DNA of 64,000 nucleotides from Flavobacteriales bacterium (GTDB lineage Bacteria; Bacteroidota; Bacteroidia; Flavobacteriales_F; PHOS-HE28): positions 496,001-560,000 of the forward strand of contig JADKHI010000001.1 in assembly GCA_016721825.1 (NCBI GenBank), read 5' to 3'. Within the stretch, counting starts at the first letter, position 1; each line of letters starts with the position of its first letter. Positions 1 through 9,037 of the stretch are shown piece after piece. Under the pieces are notes generated by a model. That model saw nothing but the letters and a program-made list of their open reading frames with translations, made no database searches and was not told the origin of the DNA. A program made the translations under genes and the position numbers.

Positions 1-199
1 AAGAAGTTCGGGCATGCGTAGGAACGGCTGGGACGCTGGGCGAAGTTGCAACGCGCAGCGCAGGCGCAAGCTGACCCCTGCGCACTTCTTTGAACAAAGC
101 GGAGATCCGTTGGGATCCAATAACTTACCCCTCGGACCCACCCAGGCATCCCAACCACACCATACCACGTCTTATCCTTTGAACCAATCCCCCAAGGCC

Positions 200-1855
200 A
201 TGAAGACCCTCCTTCTTCCTTGCCTTGTGCTCGCACTCTCCCTGCAGGTACAAGCCCAGAACATCGGCATCAATGTGAACGGCGCCGCACCGGCCGCCAG
301 CGCGTTGCTTGACATCGATGGTAGTGCACTTCCGGCGAACGGACAACGCGGCCTTCTGATACCGCGCATGGCCCTGACGGCCTCGAACGTGGCCGCACCG
401 GTGACGCTGCCTGCCACTTCACTGATGATCTACAACACCGCTACGGCAGGCGTAGCGCCCAACAACGTATCCCCAGGCTTCTACTACTGGAACGGCCTTA
501 CATGGGTGCGCTTCGGTACAGGCACCACGGATTGGACCTTGTTGGGCAACGCGGGAACCGTTGCGGCCACCAACTTCCTCGGGACCACCGACAACGTGGA
601 CCTCGTGGTACGCACCAACAATGTGGAGCGCTACCGGACCCTCGGCGCGAACGGCCGTATCGGTTGGGGTACCCTCACCCCTGTGGCGCCCCTGGAGGTG
701 AACAGCGGGGCCCTCGCTGACGCGATCTATGGCCACAGCACCAATGTCGGTGGCTGGCTGGGCCGGGAGACCAACATCACCTTCGGCCTCCCTCTGCAGA
801 ATGTACTTGGCGCTGGGGTCTACGCGAACAACCCGAGCGCGGGCTACACCTCCATCTTCTCCCAATCCTCTGGTGCGGCCACCGTCGCTGCTTCGATCAA
901 TTACAGCGATGTGTGGATCTCTTCCTACAACTACGTGCAGAACGGCAGTGCCACGGTCAACCCGCCCGGCTCCTACTCTCAATTGAACGTGACCAATGCG
1001 GCCCTCGGTGGTGACCAGGTCGCCTTCCGCGCCTACAGCGGTCGAGGCACCACAGCAGGCAACCCGGGCTTCACCATCGGCTCTTCAGCCACCGCCGATG
1101 CTCAGAACCAGGACGCCATTGGTGTGGAGGGCGTTGCATACACCAACACCAACACCCGAGCGGGCGGCTATTTCGAATCGTTCAGCTATCCAGGTGTCAG
1201 CTTGGCGTATGCGTACGTCGGCACCACCGTGGGCGGCGTTGCCCGCAAGATCACCGGGACCGCCGCCGTGGCCGAGATCGTGCCCACCCCCGATCATGGC
1301 CGTATCATGCTCACCTGCCCGGAATCGCCGGAGTACTGGTACCAGGACTATGGCACCGTGCAGCTGGTGAACGGACAGGCGCACGTGGACCTGGACCCGA
1401 TCCTTGCGGACATCATCATGGTGAACGCGGAATACCCGGTGCGCGTGTTCTGCACGCCGGTGGACATGCTCGACTTCAATGGTGTGGCACAGGTGAACCG
1501 CACGGCCACCGGCTTCGACCTGGTGGAACTGAACGGTGGCACCCACTCAGGCACGGTCGATTACCAACTTGTAGTGAAGCCGAAGACCGGGTTCGGTGAA
1601 GGGCGGTTCCCGCAGGCGCCTGGCCCGGCGTGGCTGAAGAAGGAATTCGAACCCGAACAAGCGCGCGCCGCGAACCAACCCGAACCATCGAAGATCTTCT
1701 ACTGGCCAAGTGATCCCGAAGTGTACGGCTATGATATCGACAAGGTGACCCCGGTGGGCCGTCGCATATCCAGCGGTAAGAACGCTGGGAAGTTCAAGGT
1801 GGCCGAAGGTGTGTTCATGGATCATATGCCGGCCACCCGCCCCACTACACCTTAA
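200..1855 (+). CDS. Secreted fibre-like surface protein
   Basis: A 551-residue exported protein. The ATG at 200 gives a clean signal peptide (MKTLLLPCLVLALSLQVQAQ); the frame stays open upstream to position 14 but without signal-peptide character. After cleavage comes the motif common to Bacteroidota fibre-like surface proteins: NIGINVNG, then ASALLDI, then GLLIPRM, then a WTLLGNAGT and FLGTTDN stretch. The middle is Gly/Ser/Thr/Asn-rich and beta-rich. The C-terminus has a GKFKVAEGVFMDHM segment in place of the HLP/TQALY tail of its relatives. It shares its N-terminal third with the three genes at 24829-31537, so it is a separate fourth member of that family. Function is unknown; a cell-surface structural or adhesive role is inferred. 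Confidence 0.8.
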   Translation: MKTLLLPCLVLALSLQVQAQNIGINVNGAAPAASALLDIDGSALPANGQRGLLIPRMALTASNVAAPVTLPATSLMIYNTATAGVAPNNVSPGFYYWNGLTWVRFGTGTTDWTLLGNAGTVAATNFLGTTDNVDLVVRTNNVERYRTLGANGRIGWGTLTPVAPLEVNSGALADAIYGHSTNVGGWLGRETNITFGLPLQNVLGAGVYANNPSAGYTSIFSQSSGAATVAASINYSDVWISSYNYVQNGSATVNPPGSYSQLNVTNAALGGDQVAFRAYSGRGTTAGNPGFTIGSSATADAQNQDAIGVEGVAYTNTNTRAGGYFESFSYPGVSLAYAYVGTTVGGVARKITGTAAVAEIVPTPDHGRIMLTCPESPEYWYQDYGTVQLVNGQAHVDLDPILADIIMVNAEYPVRVFCTPVDMLDFNGVAQVNRTATGFDLVELNGGTHSGTVDYQLVVKPKTGFGEGRFPQAPGPAWLKKEFEPEQARAANQPEPSKIFYWPSDPEVYGYDIDKVTPVGRRISSGKNAGKFKVAEGVFMDHMPATRPTTP

Positions 1856-1878
1856 GAGCCTGTTCGGGACCGAAGACT

Positions 1879-2580
1879 TCAGCGCATGATCGTTGGCGCA
1901 GAGCCCACACTATCCACCGTGACGAGCAAGGCCGAACGGAACAACGAGGCGGGTGTCACCACCGGCTGATCCGCAGGAAAACGCTCACCGAAGCGGTCCT
2001 TCAGCATGCGGCTGGCCTCGGCACCGCTGAAGTCCATATCGCCAAAGCGTTGCTCCTCGCCGATACGGATCCCGGCGCCGGACCTGTAGATGCGTTGCAC
2101 CAGTTCGCTACAATAGATACGATCCGTGTCCGGTGCGAAGTAGATGTCGTACGGCTTGCCCATGTCACGTTCGCCCGCGGCCTTCATCGCGGCCACAACG
2201 CCCGGTGTGAGCAGTTCGATGCGCTTGAGCCGTTTCACCACCACGTGACCGTCCACGCCATGTTCGACCCAATCCGCGTAGGGTGTGCGCATCACCGGGC
2301 CGACCGCCTCCCAAACAACAGGCGTTCCGCTTTCAATGAAGACGACCCCGCAATGCGTGTACGGTGAATGTGTGGCCTGCGCCACTGCCGCGCACTGCAT
2401 GCTGCCGGAATGCTGGAAGACAATGTCCCCATCACGAAGCGGGACGCCCACCACCTGCTTGGCATGCTTTCGATCAGCCATCTCGGCGGACCGCTCCATG
2501 GTAATTCCACCGCCCACCAGCAACGCGGTGAACAGAACGACCAAGGCCAGTCGGATCGGGAGAACGAGGTAACGCTTCAT
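1879..2580 (-). CDS. YiiX/YebB-like papain-fold hydrolase
   Basis: A 233-residue protein starting at MKRYLVLPIRL, with one N-terminal membrane anchor or signal segment (about residues 4-26). The rest matches the permuted NlpC/P60 family typified by E. coli YiiX: a GDIVFQHSGS segment, the YTHCGVVF segment carrying the presumed catalytic His, and the YCSELVQ segment carrying the presumed catalytic Cys. Such proteins are predicted amidases or peptidases acting on peptidoglycan peptides or lipids; the substrate is not known. The start is 34 bases from the bestrophin start on the other strand, so the two genes share a short divergent control region. A longer in-frame start at 2652 would overlap bestrophin and is unlikely. 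Confidence 0.8.
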   Translation of the reverse strand: MKRYLVLPIRLALVVLFTALLVGGGITMERSAEMADRKHAKQVVGVPLRDGDIVFQHSGSMQCAAVAQATHSPYTHCGVVFIESGTPVVWEAVGPVMRTPYADWVEHGVDGHVVVKRLKRIELLTPGVVAAMKAAGERDMGKPYDIYFAPDTDRIYCSELVQRIYRSGAGIRIGEEQRFGDMDFSGAEASRMLKDRFGERFPADQPVVTPASLFRSALLVTVDSVGSAPTIMR

Positions 2581-2614
2581 GATGATCGTGAACGCACAAC
2601 AAGGACCGGACCGT

Positions 2615-3532
2615 ATGTCCGTGAGCTCGGATACGCTTTCTTCGCTGCGCATGATCGCCTATGACCCCCGCGAATGGCTTCGGCCGGTGTTCCAGTTCCA
2701 CAAGAGCGACACGTTCCGCAAGCTGTTCCTCTTGATCCTGTTGATCGGCGCCATCACGGGTGGGGTGGCCTGGCTGGAGAACGGTTACCTGCACATGTCG
2801 CAGGACAGCCGGGTGAAGAACATCACGCTGATGCACCAGTTGCTGGGCTTCGCGATCAGCATGCTGCTGGTGTTCCGCACCAACACGGCCTACGACCGCT
2901 GGTGGGAAGGGCGCAAGCTCTGGGGGGCGCTGGTGAACGTGAGCCGCAACCTTGCTGTGAAAGTGGGGGCTTGGTTACCGCCTGAGGACGCGGAGGACCG
3001 CGCCCATTATACCCGCCTGATCAGCCTGTTCGCCACGGAGCTCCGCACGCACCTGCTGCGCGAAGAAACACGCCTGGCATTGGATGATCAGCCTCATCCG
3101 GAGCTTGCTTCCATCGACCGCAGGCGCCACATCCCCGCCCAGGTGGTGTCGCTGCTACACCAACGGACCGCGCGTTTGGTGCGTGAAGGCCATTTCAGCC
3201 AGGAGCAGCTCATCGTGCTGAGCAACGACATCAACGCCTTCCTCGACATCTGCGGCGCCTGTGAACGGATCAAGAACACGCCCATCCCCTGGTCCTACAC
3301 CACCTTCATCAAGAAGTTCATCGTCATTTACACCGTCACCCTGCCCTTGGGCTTCGCCCTCGCCATGGGCTGGATCGCCGTGCCCGTGGTGATGTTCATT
3401 TTCTACGTGCTCGCCAGCCTGGAGCTGATCGCCGAGGAGATCGAGGACCCCTTCGGCCGCGACACCAACGACCTGCCAATGCACAAGCTGGCTGAGAACA
3501 TCGGGAAGAACGTGACCGATATACTTGGCTGA
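2615..3532 (+). CDS. Bestrophin-family anion channel
   Basis: A 305-residue membrane protein of the bestrophin/RFP-TM family (UPF0187), which forms pentameric chloride or anion channels in the inner membrane. Visible signatures are the N-terminal IAYDPREW, the NTAYDRWWEGRKLWG block that follows the second membrane segment, the IPWSYTTFIKKF stretch and the acidic C-terminal EEIEDPFGRDTNDLP, which is diagnostic. Length is normal for bacterial members. ATG 2615 is used; ATG 2651 (MIAYDPREW) is an alternative that would match many homologues. It is transcribed away from the YiiX-like gene and converges on the propeller gene, with 8 bases between the stops. Confidence 0.9.
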   Translation: MSVSSDTLSSLRMIAYDPREWLRPVFQFHKSDTFRKLFLLILLIGAITGGVAWLENGYLHMSQDSRVKNITLMHQLLGFAISMLLVFRTNTAYDRWWEGRKLWGALVNVSRNLAVKVGAWLPPEDAEDRAHYTRLISLFATELRTHLLREETRLALDDQPHPELASIDRRRHIPAQVVSLLHQRTARLVREGHFSQEQLIVLSNDINAFLDICGACERIKNTPIPWSYTTFIKKFIVIYTVTLPLGFALAMGWIAVPVVMFIFYVLASLELIAEEIEDPFGRDTNDLPMHKLAENIGKNVTDILG

Positions 3533-3540
3533 AGAGCCCA

Positions 3541-4446
3541 CTAACGGGTTGGCAGGAGCGCGTACCGGACAATGACCGGTTCGCTGCCTTTGCCTTCGCT
3601 GCTCAGCACCAGGTCTCCGTTCGAAAGGAAGGTGATGCCTTCTGGCTTGGGAAGAAGACCGGGGGCCAACGCCACCAGGTCGACCAGCGCACCCATCCGA
3701 TCCACCACCAGAAGCGTTCGGTCCACCGCGGAAAGCAGGTAGTAGTGACCGGTGCTCGGTTGCACCGCCACGGAGGAGTAGCGAAGCTTCAGGCCCGATA
3801 CCGTGCGGCCCTTCTCCGTGGTGCGCATGGGAACAGCAAGCCCTTTCGCCTGCGCCTGTTCGGTGAGCGCTGCAAGGGAGAGCTTCAGCACCGCCGTGCA
3901 CGGATGAGCGGGCTCCTTCGGGTCGAACGCATAGAGGATGCGCTCGTCGCGTTCCGTGGGACCACCCTTCGTGATGTCCTTCGGCGATACCAGCACCAGA
4001 CCCGACCGGTCATCGAATCCGAGGCCTTCGATGTTCCGGTTCGGCACATCCAACCGGAACGTATCCACAACATGCAGGAACACGCTCTCCTGTAGCCTGA
4101 ACTGCAAATGATGGACGAGCCCATCGCTGCGCAGCGCGAAGTAATCACCGTTCACCCGGGTCAGTCCTTCCATGTCCGCCGGCCCTCCGAACGGATACTC
4201 GGCGACCACGCGACCATCCTTCAACGAGATCATGTACAACGTGGAGGACTCATCCTGCACACAGGCCACGGTGTTGCTGTCCACATCCGTGAGCGCGCTG
4301 ATCTCCAGCAAGTGCCCTGGTAGTTCGATCACTTCCACCGGCTTCGCCAGGTCATAGGGTATCGCTGAGCCGCCGCGCTGCTGGATGATCCATGCGCTCA
4401 AGCCGATCACACAGAAGAAACCCAGAAGAACAAGGACGATGCGCAT
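3541..4446 (-). CDS. SdiA-regulated/YjiK-like beta-propeller protein
   Basis: A 301-residue protein with an N-terminal membrane anchor (MRIVLVLLGFFCVIGLSAW) followed by an apparently periplasmic beta-propeller. The segments EISALTDVD, FGGPADMEGL, NIEGLGFDD, YSSVAVQPSTGHYYLLSAVD and LPKPEGITFLSNGDLVLSSE are typical of the SdiA-regulated (YjiK) family, whose role is not established. ATG 4446 is chosen over 4467 because it starts right at the hydrophobic segment. The start faces the MFS gene 65 bases away, forming a divergent pair. No catalytic residues are identifiable. Confidence 0.75.
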   Translation of the reverse strand: MRIVLVLLGFFCVIGLSAWIIQQRGGSAIPYDLAKPVEVIELPGHLLEISALTDVDSNTVACVQDESSTLYMISLKDGRVVAEYPFGGPADMEGLTRVNGDYFALRSDGLVHHLQFRLQESVFLHVVDTFRLDVPNRNIEGLGFDDRSGLVLVSPKDITKGGPTERDERILYAFDPKEPAHPCTAVLKLSLAALTEQAQAKGLAVPMRTTEKGRTVSGLKLRYSSVAVQPSTGHYYLLSAVDRTLLVVDRMGALVDLVALAPGLLPKPEGITFLSNGDLVLSSEGKGSEPVIVRYALLPTR

Positions 4447-4511
4447 GCACCAAAGATCGGCCTCCATGGTGTTGCACGGTGTGCGCCGTTGCGCTTCCTT
4501 CGCCGCGGTCC

Positions 4512-5813
4512 ATGAAGCACATCTTCCCCGGTCGTTCCTTCCTGCTTGTCGTTGTAGCCGCGCTCGGCTACTTCGTCGACATCTACGACCTCGTGCTCTT
4601 CAACGTGGTGAAGCGCGAGAGCTTGGAGTTCATCCTCGGTGTGGGGGACCCGCGGATCAAGGATGTGGGCATCGCGCTCTTCAACTGGCAGATGCTGGGC
4701 ATGCTGGTGGGCGGCATCCTGTGGGGCGTGTGGGGCGACAAGAAGGGACGGATCACAGTGCTCTTCGGCAGCATCCTTCTCTACTCAGCCGCCAACATCG
4801 CCAACGCCTTCACCACCGACCTCACCACCTATGCCATCGTGCGCTTCATCGCGGGACTTGGTCTGGCGGGTGAGCTGGGCGCCGGCATCACGCTGATCAC
4901 CGAAACGCTTCCGCGTGATAAGCGGGGCTACGGTACCATGATCGTAGTGACCTTCGGTGCGCTCGGTGCGGTGTTCGCCGCCGAAGTGGCGGACAAGGGC
5001 CTGTGGTTCGGGCACCTCTGGGAAAGCCTGACGGGGCAGGTGTTGATGAGCTGGCAGGTCACCTACCTCGTGGGCGGCCTCATGGGCCTGGTGCTCCTCG
5101 TGATGCGCGTGGGCACCTTCGAGAGCGGCCTGTTCCAAAGCATGAAAGAGAGCACCGCTCGCAAAGGCGACCTCCGACTACTGTTCACCGACCGGCAGCG
5201 CTTCGTTCGCTACCTCAGCTGCATCCTCATTGGCGTGCCGGTGTGGTATGTGATCGGAGTGTTGGTGAGCCTTTCGCAGGACGTCTTCATCCCCGAACTG
5301 GGGATCGACACAAGCGCGTTGGACGCCACTTCATTGAAAAAAGTGAACGGGAATGCCATCAAGTACGCTTACATCGGCCTGAGCATCGGCGACCTGCTGA
5401 GCAGCTTGCTGAGCCAGTGGTTGCGGAGCCGGAAGAAGGTGATCGTCATGTACCTCAGCGCCAACCTCATCCTTACGCTCATCTTCCTCTTCGGCATGCG
5501 GGGTGCCAGCATCGCCACCTACAACTGGCTGTGCCTTGCCCTTGGCATGGCCACCGGCTACTGGGTCATCTTCGTTACCGTGGCCAGTGAGCAGTTCGGC
5601 ACCAACATCCGCAGCACCGTGGCCACCACCACGCCCAACTTCGTGCGTGGCGCCGTGCTCCCCGTCACCTACAGCTTCTCCATGCTCGCCGTGTCCGTGG
5701 GCAATGTCACCAGCGCGCTGGTCGTCGGGCTCGTATGCATCGGCGCCGCCTTCTGGGCCACCACGCGTGTGCACGAGACCTTTCATAAGGAGATGGACTT
5801 CGTGGAAAAGTAA
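4512..5813 (+). CDS. MFS transporter
   Basis: A 433-residue polytopic membrane protein with about 12 hydrophobic segments. It has the major facilitator fingerprint: a GYFVDIYDLVLFNVV first helix, then the loop 2-3 motif GVWGDKKGR (family form GxxxDrxGRr), then a GLAGELGAGITLITE helix. The organisation resembles sugar, organic acid or metabolite:proton symporters, but the substrate cannot be read from the sequence. The ATG at 4512 directly precedes the first helix; the longer frame upstream codes for a Cys/Arg-rich stretch without transporter character. It stands alone between the propeller gene and the SIMPL gene. Confidence 0.88.
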   Translation: MKHIFPGRSFLLVVVAALGYFVDIYDLVLFNVVKRESLEFILGVGDPRIKDVGIALFNWQMLGMLVGGILWGVWGDKKGRITVLFGSILLYSAANIANAFTTDLTTYAIVRFIAGLGLAGELGAGITLITETLPRDKRGYGTMIVVTFGALGAVFAAEVADKGLWFGHLWESLTGQVLMSWQVTYLVGGLMGLVLLVMRVGTFESGLFQSMKESTARKGDLRLLFTDRQRFVRYLSCILIGVPVWYVIGVLVSLSQDVFIPELGIDTSALDATSLKKVNGNAIKYAYIGLSIGDLLSSLLSQWLRSRKKVIVMYLSANLILTLIFLFGMRGASIATYNWLCLALGMATGYWVIFVTVASEQFGTNIRSTVATTTPNFVRGAVLPVTYSFSMLAVSVGNVTSALVVGLVCIGAAFWATTRVHETFHKEMDFVEK

Positions 5814-5835
5814 CGGCCATACCTGAGGATACAGG

Positions 5836-6549
5836 TCAGCGCGCCGCGATCCCGAACTTCACATACACGCTGGCACTGATGGTGATGCGCGAAAAGCTCA
5901 CGCCCATTTCCTCGTAGTCCGTATTCACCTCCCGGGCCGCCCCGAACAGGGACTGGCTTTGCCCTTGCACCGAAGGGATCCGATCCATGCCACGGGACTC
6001 GCGAACTTCCAGCGCAGGTCCCGTCCGTTCACCGATCGCTTCCAGCAAGTAGTCCGCTTGGTCTTTCGCAGCCTTCATGGCCTTGATGCGCTGTTCCCGA
6101 CGTAGTTCCACTTCCTTGGAATGCGACACGTGATGAATGCGCGCATCCTCGATCTGAAGGCGATCCAGTTCCAGAAAGACCTTACGGACCATTTCCGCAT
6201 CCGCCACCTTCAGCATGTAGCCCTTGCGGGCGATCACATCGTCATCACGGAACTTCTTCGGTACCAGGTCGGCCATGGCGTCGCTCAGCGTGAGGCTGGT
6301 CGCGTCGATCCCCAGACCCTTCACCGCCGCCTTCAGGTCCAGCTCCTGCTTATCCACGGTGACCTTGCTGTTGCCGCTGCCCCGTTCGCGCAGGTCGATG
6401 GCGATGTGGATCTCGTCGGGCACAACCATCATCTCCGACCTCCCGGTGACCTCGATGTGAGGTGGTTCCAAAGGAGCAGCTTGTTGCGCCAACAATGGCA
6501 CGTGGATCAGGAGCAGGGCAAGGTGTGGGAGGATCTGTTTGGCGGTCAT
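5836..6549 (-). CDS. SIMPL domain (DUF541) periplasmic protein
   Basis: A 237-residue exported protein: signal peptide MTAKQILPHLALLLIHVPLLAQQ, then a SIMPL/DUF541 domain starting PPHIEVTGRSEMMVVPDE, followed by a helical KKFRDDDVIARKGYMLKV region and a C-terminal FSRITISASVYVKFGI strand. This matches the family of E. coli YggE and Brucella BP26, linked to oxidative stress tolerance and ring-like assemblies; the function here is not known. The frame stays open another 460 codons upstream, but that stretch is antisense to the peptidase gene and is rejected. The start lies 156 bases from the divergent DPP IV gene. Confidence 0.82.
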   Translation of the reverse strand: MTAKQILPHLALLLIHVPLLAQQAAPLEPPHIEVTGRSEMMVVPDEIHIAIDLRERGSGNSKVTVDKQELDLKAAVKGLGIDATSLTLSDAMADLVPKKFRDDDVIARKGYMLKVADAEMVRKVFLELDRLQIEDARIHHVSHSKEVELRREQRIKAMKAAKDQADYLLEAIGERTGPALEVRESRGMDRIPSVQGQSQSLFGAAREVNTDYEEMGVSFSRITISASVYVKFGIAAR

Positions 6550-6677
6550 CGGTGATCGGGTTGGATGTGAAAAGGAACGTAGCGTAGCGGACATTCCGTA
6601 CGTGCATTCCGATCTGCGGCACTGGGACGGGTCGTTCCGATCGCCATGGCCCGCTTTCTGCACGTCCAGGCCTTGGC

Positions 6678-6685
6678 TATCTTGG
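6678..6685 (+). promoter_or_regulatory. Candidate -7 box for DPP IV gene
   Basis: TATCTTGG, 20 bases before the ATG at 6706. It is one base from the Bacteroidota -7 consensus TAnnTTTG and identical to the box before tamL. No clear -33 TTG was seen. Confidence 0.4.
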
Positions 6686-6705
6686 CCGTCCTTCTTGCTC
6701 CCCTG

Positions 6706-8919
6706 ATGAAAAGCATCCTTCTTCTGGTGCCAGCCCTTGTGCTCGGCATCACCACCGCCAACGCCCAGAAAGCGCTCACCAACCAGGAGATCTGGTACAG
6801 CCCTGCCTTCAGCAGTGAACGGGTCGGTGGCTTGGCCAGCATGAAGGATGGCCTGCACTACACCGTGCAAGAAGCGGATGGCGATGTACCCGTGGTGAAC
6901 CAATACGCCTACAAGACCGGCGAGAAGGTCAGCACCATCCTGCGAGGCGATGCACTGGTACCTGCGGGTGCTTCCGAAGCGATCGAAATGGACGGCTACA
7001 GCTTCAGCGGCGACGAGCAGAAGCTGATGATCGAGACCGCCAGCGAACCCATTTACCGCTACAGCTACTTCGCACACCACTACATCTACGACCGCAAGGC
7101 GAGAACGCTGAAACCGCTGAGCGACGTGACCAAAAGCAAGCAACGCCTCGCCACCTTCAGCCCCGATGGCAGCAAGGCAGCTTTCGTTCGTGACAACAAC
7201 CTGTACGTGGTGGACCTCGCCACAATGCAGGAGACCCAGGTGACCACCGACGGCGAGTGGAACAAGGTGCTTAACGGCGCCACGGACTGGGTGTATGAAG
7301 AGGAGTTCACGCTCGTGCAGGGCTACCAGTGGAACACCAAAGGCACCAAGCTCGTGTACCTGCGCAGCGATGAGAGCCGCGTGAAGGAGTTCGACCTCAC
7401 CAAATACGGCAACGAGCTCTACCCTTCCGAGTACCGCTACAAGTATCCCAAGGCCGGTGAGGCCAACAGCCGCATCAGCCTGCATATGTACGACCTGCCC
7501 AGCAGCAGCACCACGGAAGTGCCCGTGGGCCAGGGCTTGGACGACTTCTATGTGCCACGATTCGGCTTCACCGACGAGGAGACCGTGTGGTACATGCAGA
7601 TGAACCGCCTGCAGAACGAGAAGCTCATACTTACCGTGAAGGTCCCGGCACTGAGGGCCGTGCAAGCCGGGCTGAAACCCGTTGAGATCTACCGCGAGAC
7701 CAGCACCACCTACGTGGAAGTGACCGATGACCTGCACTTCCTGAAGGACGGCAGCGGCTTCGTGCTCACCAGCGAGAAGAGCGGATGGAACCACATCTAC
7801 TGGTGCGCGATTGACGGTCGCGTGCAGCGCCCCATCACCATGGGCGAGTATGATGTGATCGGCGTGCAGGGCATCGACGAGGCGGGCAAACGCGTGATCT
7901 ACACCGCCTCCATGAAAAGCCCTACCCAACAGGCCGTGTACGCCATCGCGCTCAACGGTAAAGGCATGAAGGAACTGAGCCCAGTGGGTGGTTTCAACGA
8001 CGCGGAGTTCAGCGAAGGCTTCAAATACTTCATCAACACCCGCAGCACCCTCAACGAGCCGGAGCTAACCACCCTGCACGAGGGTACTGGCAAGCAGGTG
8101 AAGGTGCTGAAGGACAATGCGAAGCTGCGCGGAAAAGTGCGCGACCTCGGCCTGCCACAGAAGGAGCTCTTCCAACTGACCACGGACGGCGGCGTGACCT
8201 TGAACGGCTGGATGATCAAGCCGAAGAACTTCGACAGCCGCCAGCAGTACCCGGTGTTCATGACCCAGTACAGCGGCCCTAATAGCAACGAGGTGCTCGA
8301 CCAGTGGGATGGCCGCAACTACCTGTGGCACCAGATGCTCGTGCAGAAAGGCTACATCGTTGTCTGCGTGGATCCCCGCGGCACCGGTCGTCGCGGCCAT
8401 GACTTCCGCCACATCACCTACGGCCAGCTCGGCAAGTACGAGACCGACGACCAGATCGCTGCGGCCATGTGGCTCGGCAAGCAGGCCTATGTCGACAAGA
8501 CGCGCATCGGCATTCAGGGATGGAGCTACGGAGGGTACATGAGCAGCCTGTGCATCACCAAGGGCGCGGGCATCTTCAAGGCCGCCATCGCCGTGGCACC
8601 CGTCACCAACTGGCGCTACTACGACAGCATCTACACCGAGCGCTACATGGGCCTGCCCAAGGACAACGCCAAGGGCTACGACGACAACAGCCCCATCAAC
8701 CACGTGGACAAGATGCGTGGCAAGTACCTGCTGATCCACGGCACGGCGGACGACAACGTGCACTATCAGAACAGCGCCGAGATGATCCTGTCCATGGTGA
8801 AGGCCAACAAGCCCTTTGAGCAGTTCGCCTATCCGGACAAGAATCACGGCATCTACGGAGGCACCACGCGCATGCACCTGTACGAGCTGATGACCAACTG
8901 GCTGGTGGAGAATCTTTGA
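6706..8919 (+). CDS. DPP IV-type prolyl dipeptidyl peptidase (S9B)
   Basis: A 737-residue exported serine peptidase that should release N-terminal dipeptides, preferably X-Pro, from peptides in the periplasm or outside. Signal peptide: MKSILLLVPALVLGITTANA. An N-terminal eight-blade propeller region includes the YEEEF segment (E198-E200), equivalent to the double-Glu motif that anchors the substrate N-terminus in DPP IV. The C-terminal alpha/beta hydrolase domain shows GWSYGGY (nucleophile S607), HGTADDNVH (D682) and KNHGI (H714), a complete triad. Length is normal for bacterial DPP IV. It is followed by a large hairpin and two peptide transporters, suggesting a peptide-utilisation set. Confidence 0.93.
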   Translation: MKSILLLVPALVLGITTANAQKALTNQEIWYSPAFSSERVGGLASMKDGLHYTVQEADGDVPVVNQYAYKTGEKVSTILRGDALVPAGASEAIEMDGYSFSGDEQKLMIETASEPIYRYSYFAHHYIYDRKARTLKPLSDVTKSKQRLATFSPDGSKAAFVRDNNLYVVDLATMQETQVTTDGEWNKVLNGATDWVYEEEFTLVQGYQWNTKGTKLVYLRSDESRVKEFDLTKYGNELYPSEYRYKYPKAGEANSRISLHMYDLPSSSTTEVPVGQGLDDFYVPRFGFTDEETVWYMQMNRLQNEKLILTVKVPALRAVQAGLKPVEIYRETSTTYVEVTDDLHFLKDGSGFVLTSEKSGWNHIYWCAIDGRVQRPITMGEYDVIGVQGIDEAGKRVIYTASMKSPTQQAVYAIALNGKGMKELSPVGGFNDAEFSEGFKYFINTRSTLNEPELTTLHEGTGKQVKVLKDNAKLRGKVRDLGLPQKELFQLTTDGGVTLNGWMIKPKNFDSRQQYPVFMTQYSGPNSNEVLDQWDGRNYLWHQMLVQKGYIVVCVDPRGTGRRGHDFRHITYGQLGKYETDDQIAAAMWLGKQAYVDKTRIGIQGWSYGGYMSSLCITKGAGIFKAAIAVAPVTNWRYYDSIYTERYMGLPKDNAKGYDDNSPINHVDKMRGKYLLIHGTADDNVHYQNSAEMILSMVKANKPFEQFAYPDKNHGIYGGTTRMHLYELMTNWLVENL

Positions 8920-8930
8920 GCCAGGAACAG

Positions 8931-8982
8931 GGGCAGGAGCAGGACCAAGGGACGGTCCATCGCCCTGCTCCCGCTCCTGCCC
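8931..8982 (+). terminator. Long nested hairpin after the peptidase gene
   Basis: A perfect 10-base inverted repeat (8931-8940 with 8973-8982, GGGCAGGAGC / GCTCCTGCCC) encloses a second small hairpin (GGACC at 8942-8946 with GGTCC at 8954-8958). It begins 12 bases after the DPP IV stop and is probably a terminator or mRNA-stabilising hairpin. There is no T tract, so a REP-like element is an alternative. Confidence 0.5.
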
Positions 8983-9004
8983 GTTGTCAGTTCCCGCCCT
9001 TTCC

Positions 9005-9012
9005 TACCTTGG
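9005..9012 (+). promoter_or_regulatory. Candidate -7 box for first POT gene
   Basis: TACCTTGG, 25 bases before ATG 9038; one base from TAnnTTTG. It lies just beyond the nested hairpin, consistent with independent transcription of the transporter pair. Confidence 0.4.
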
Positions 9013-9037
9013 CGCACCTCACACCCCTGAATCCTTC

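Noticed and set aside
1..199. In-frame coding extension upstream of the first surface protein
   Set aside because: It is Arg/Gln/Pro-rich without export features, and the ATG at 200 gives a textbook signal peptide. I see no other gene in this stretch.
6550..7929. Upstream extension of the SIMPL frame, giving a 697-codon minus-strand reading frame
   Set aside because: It is antisense to the DPP IV gene, has no signal or domain logic, and the SIMPL protein has a clear signal peptide starting at 6549. Long antisense frames are expected at this GC content.
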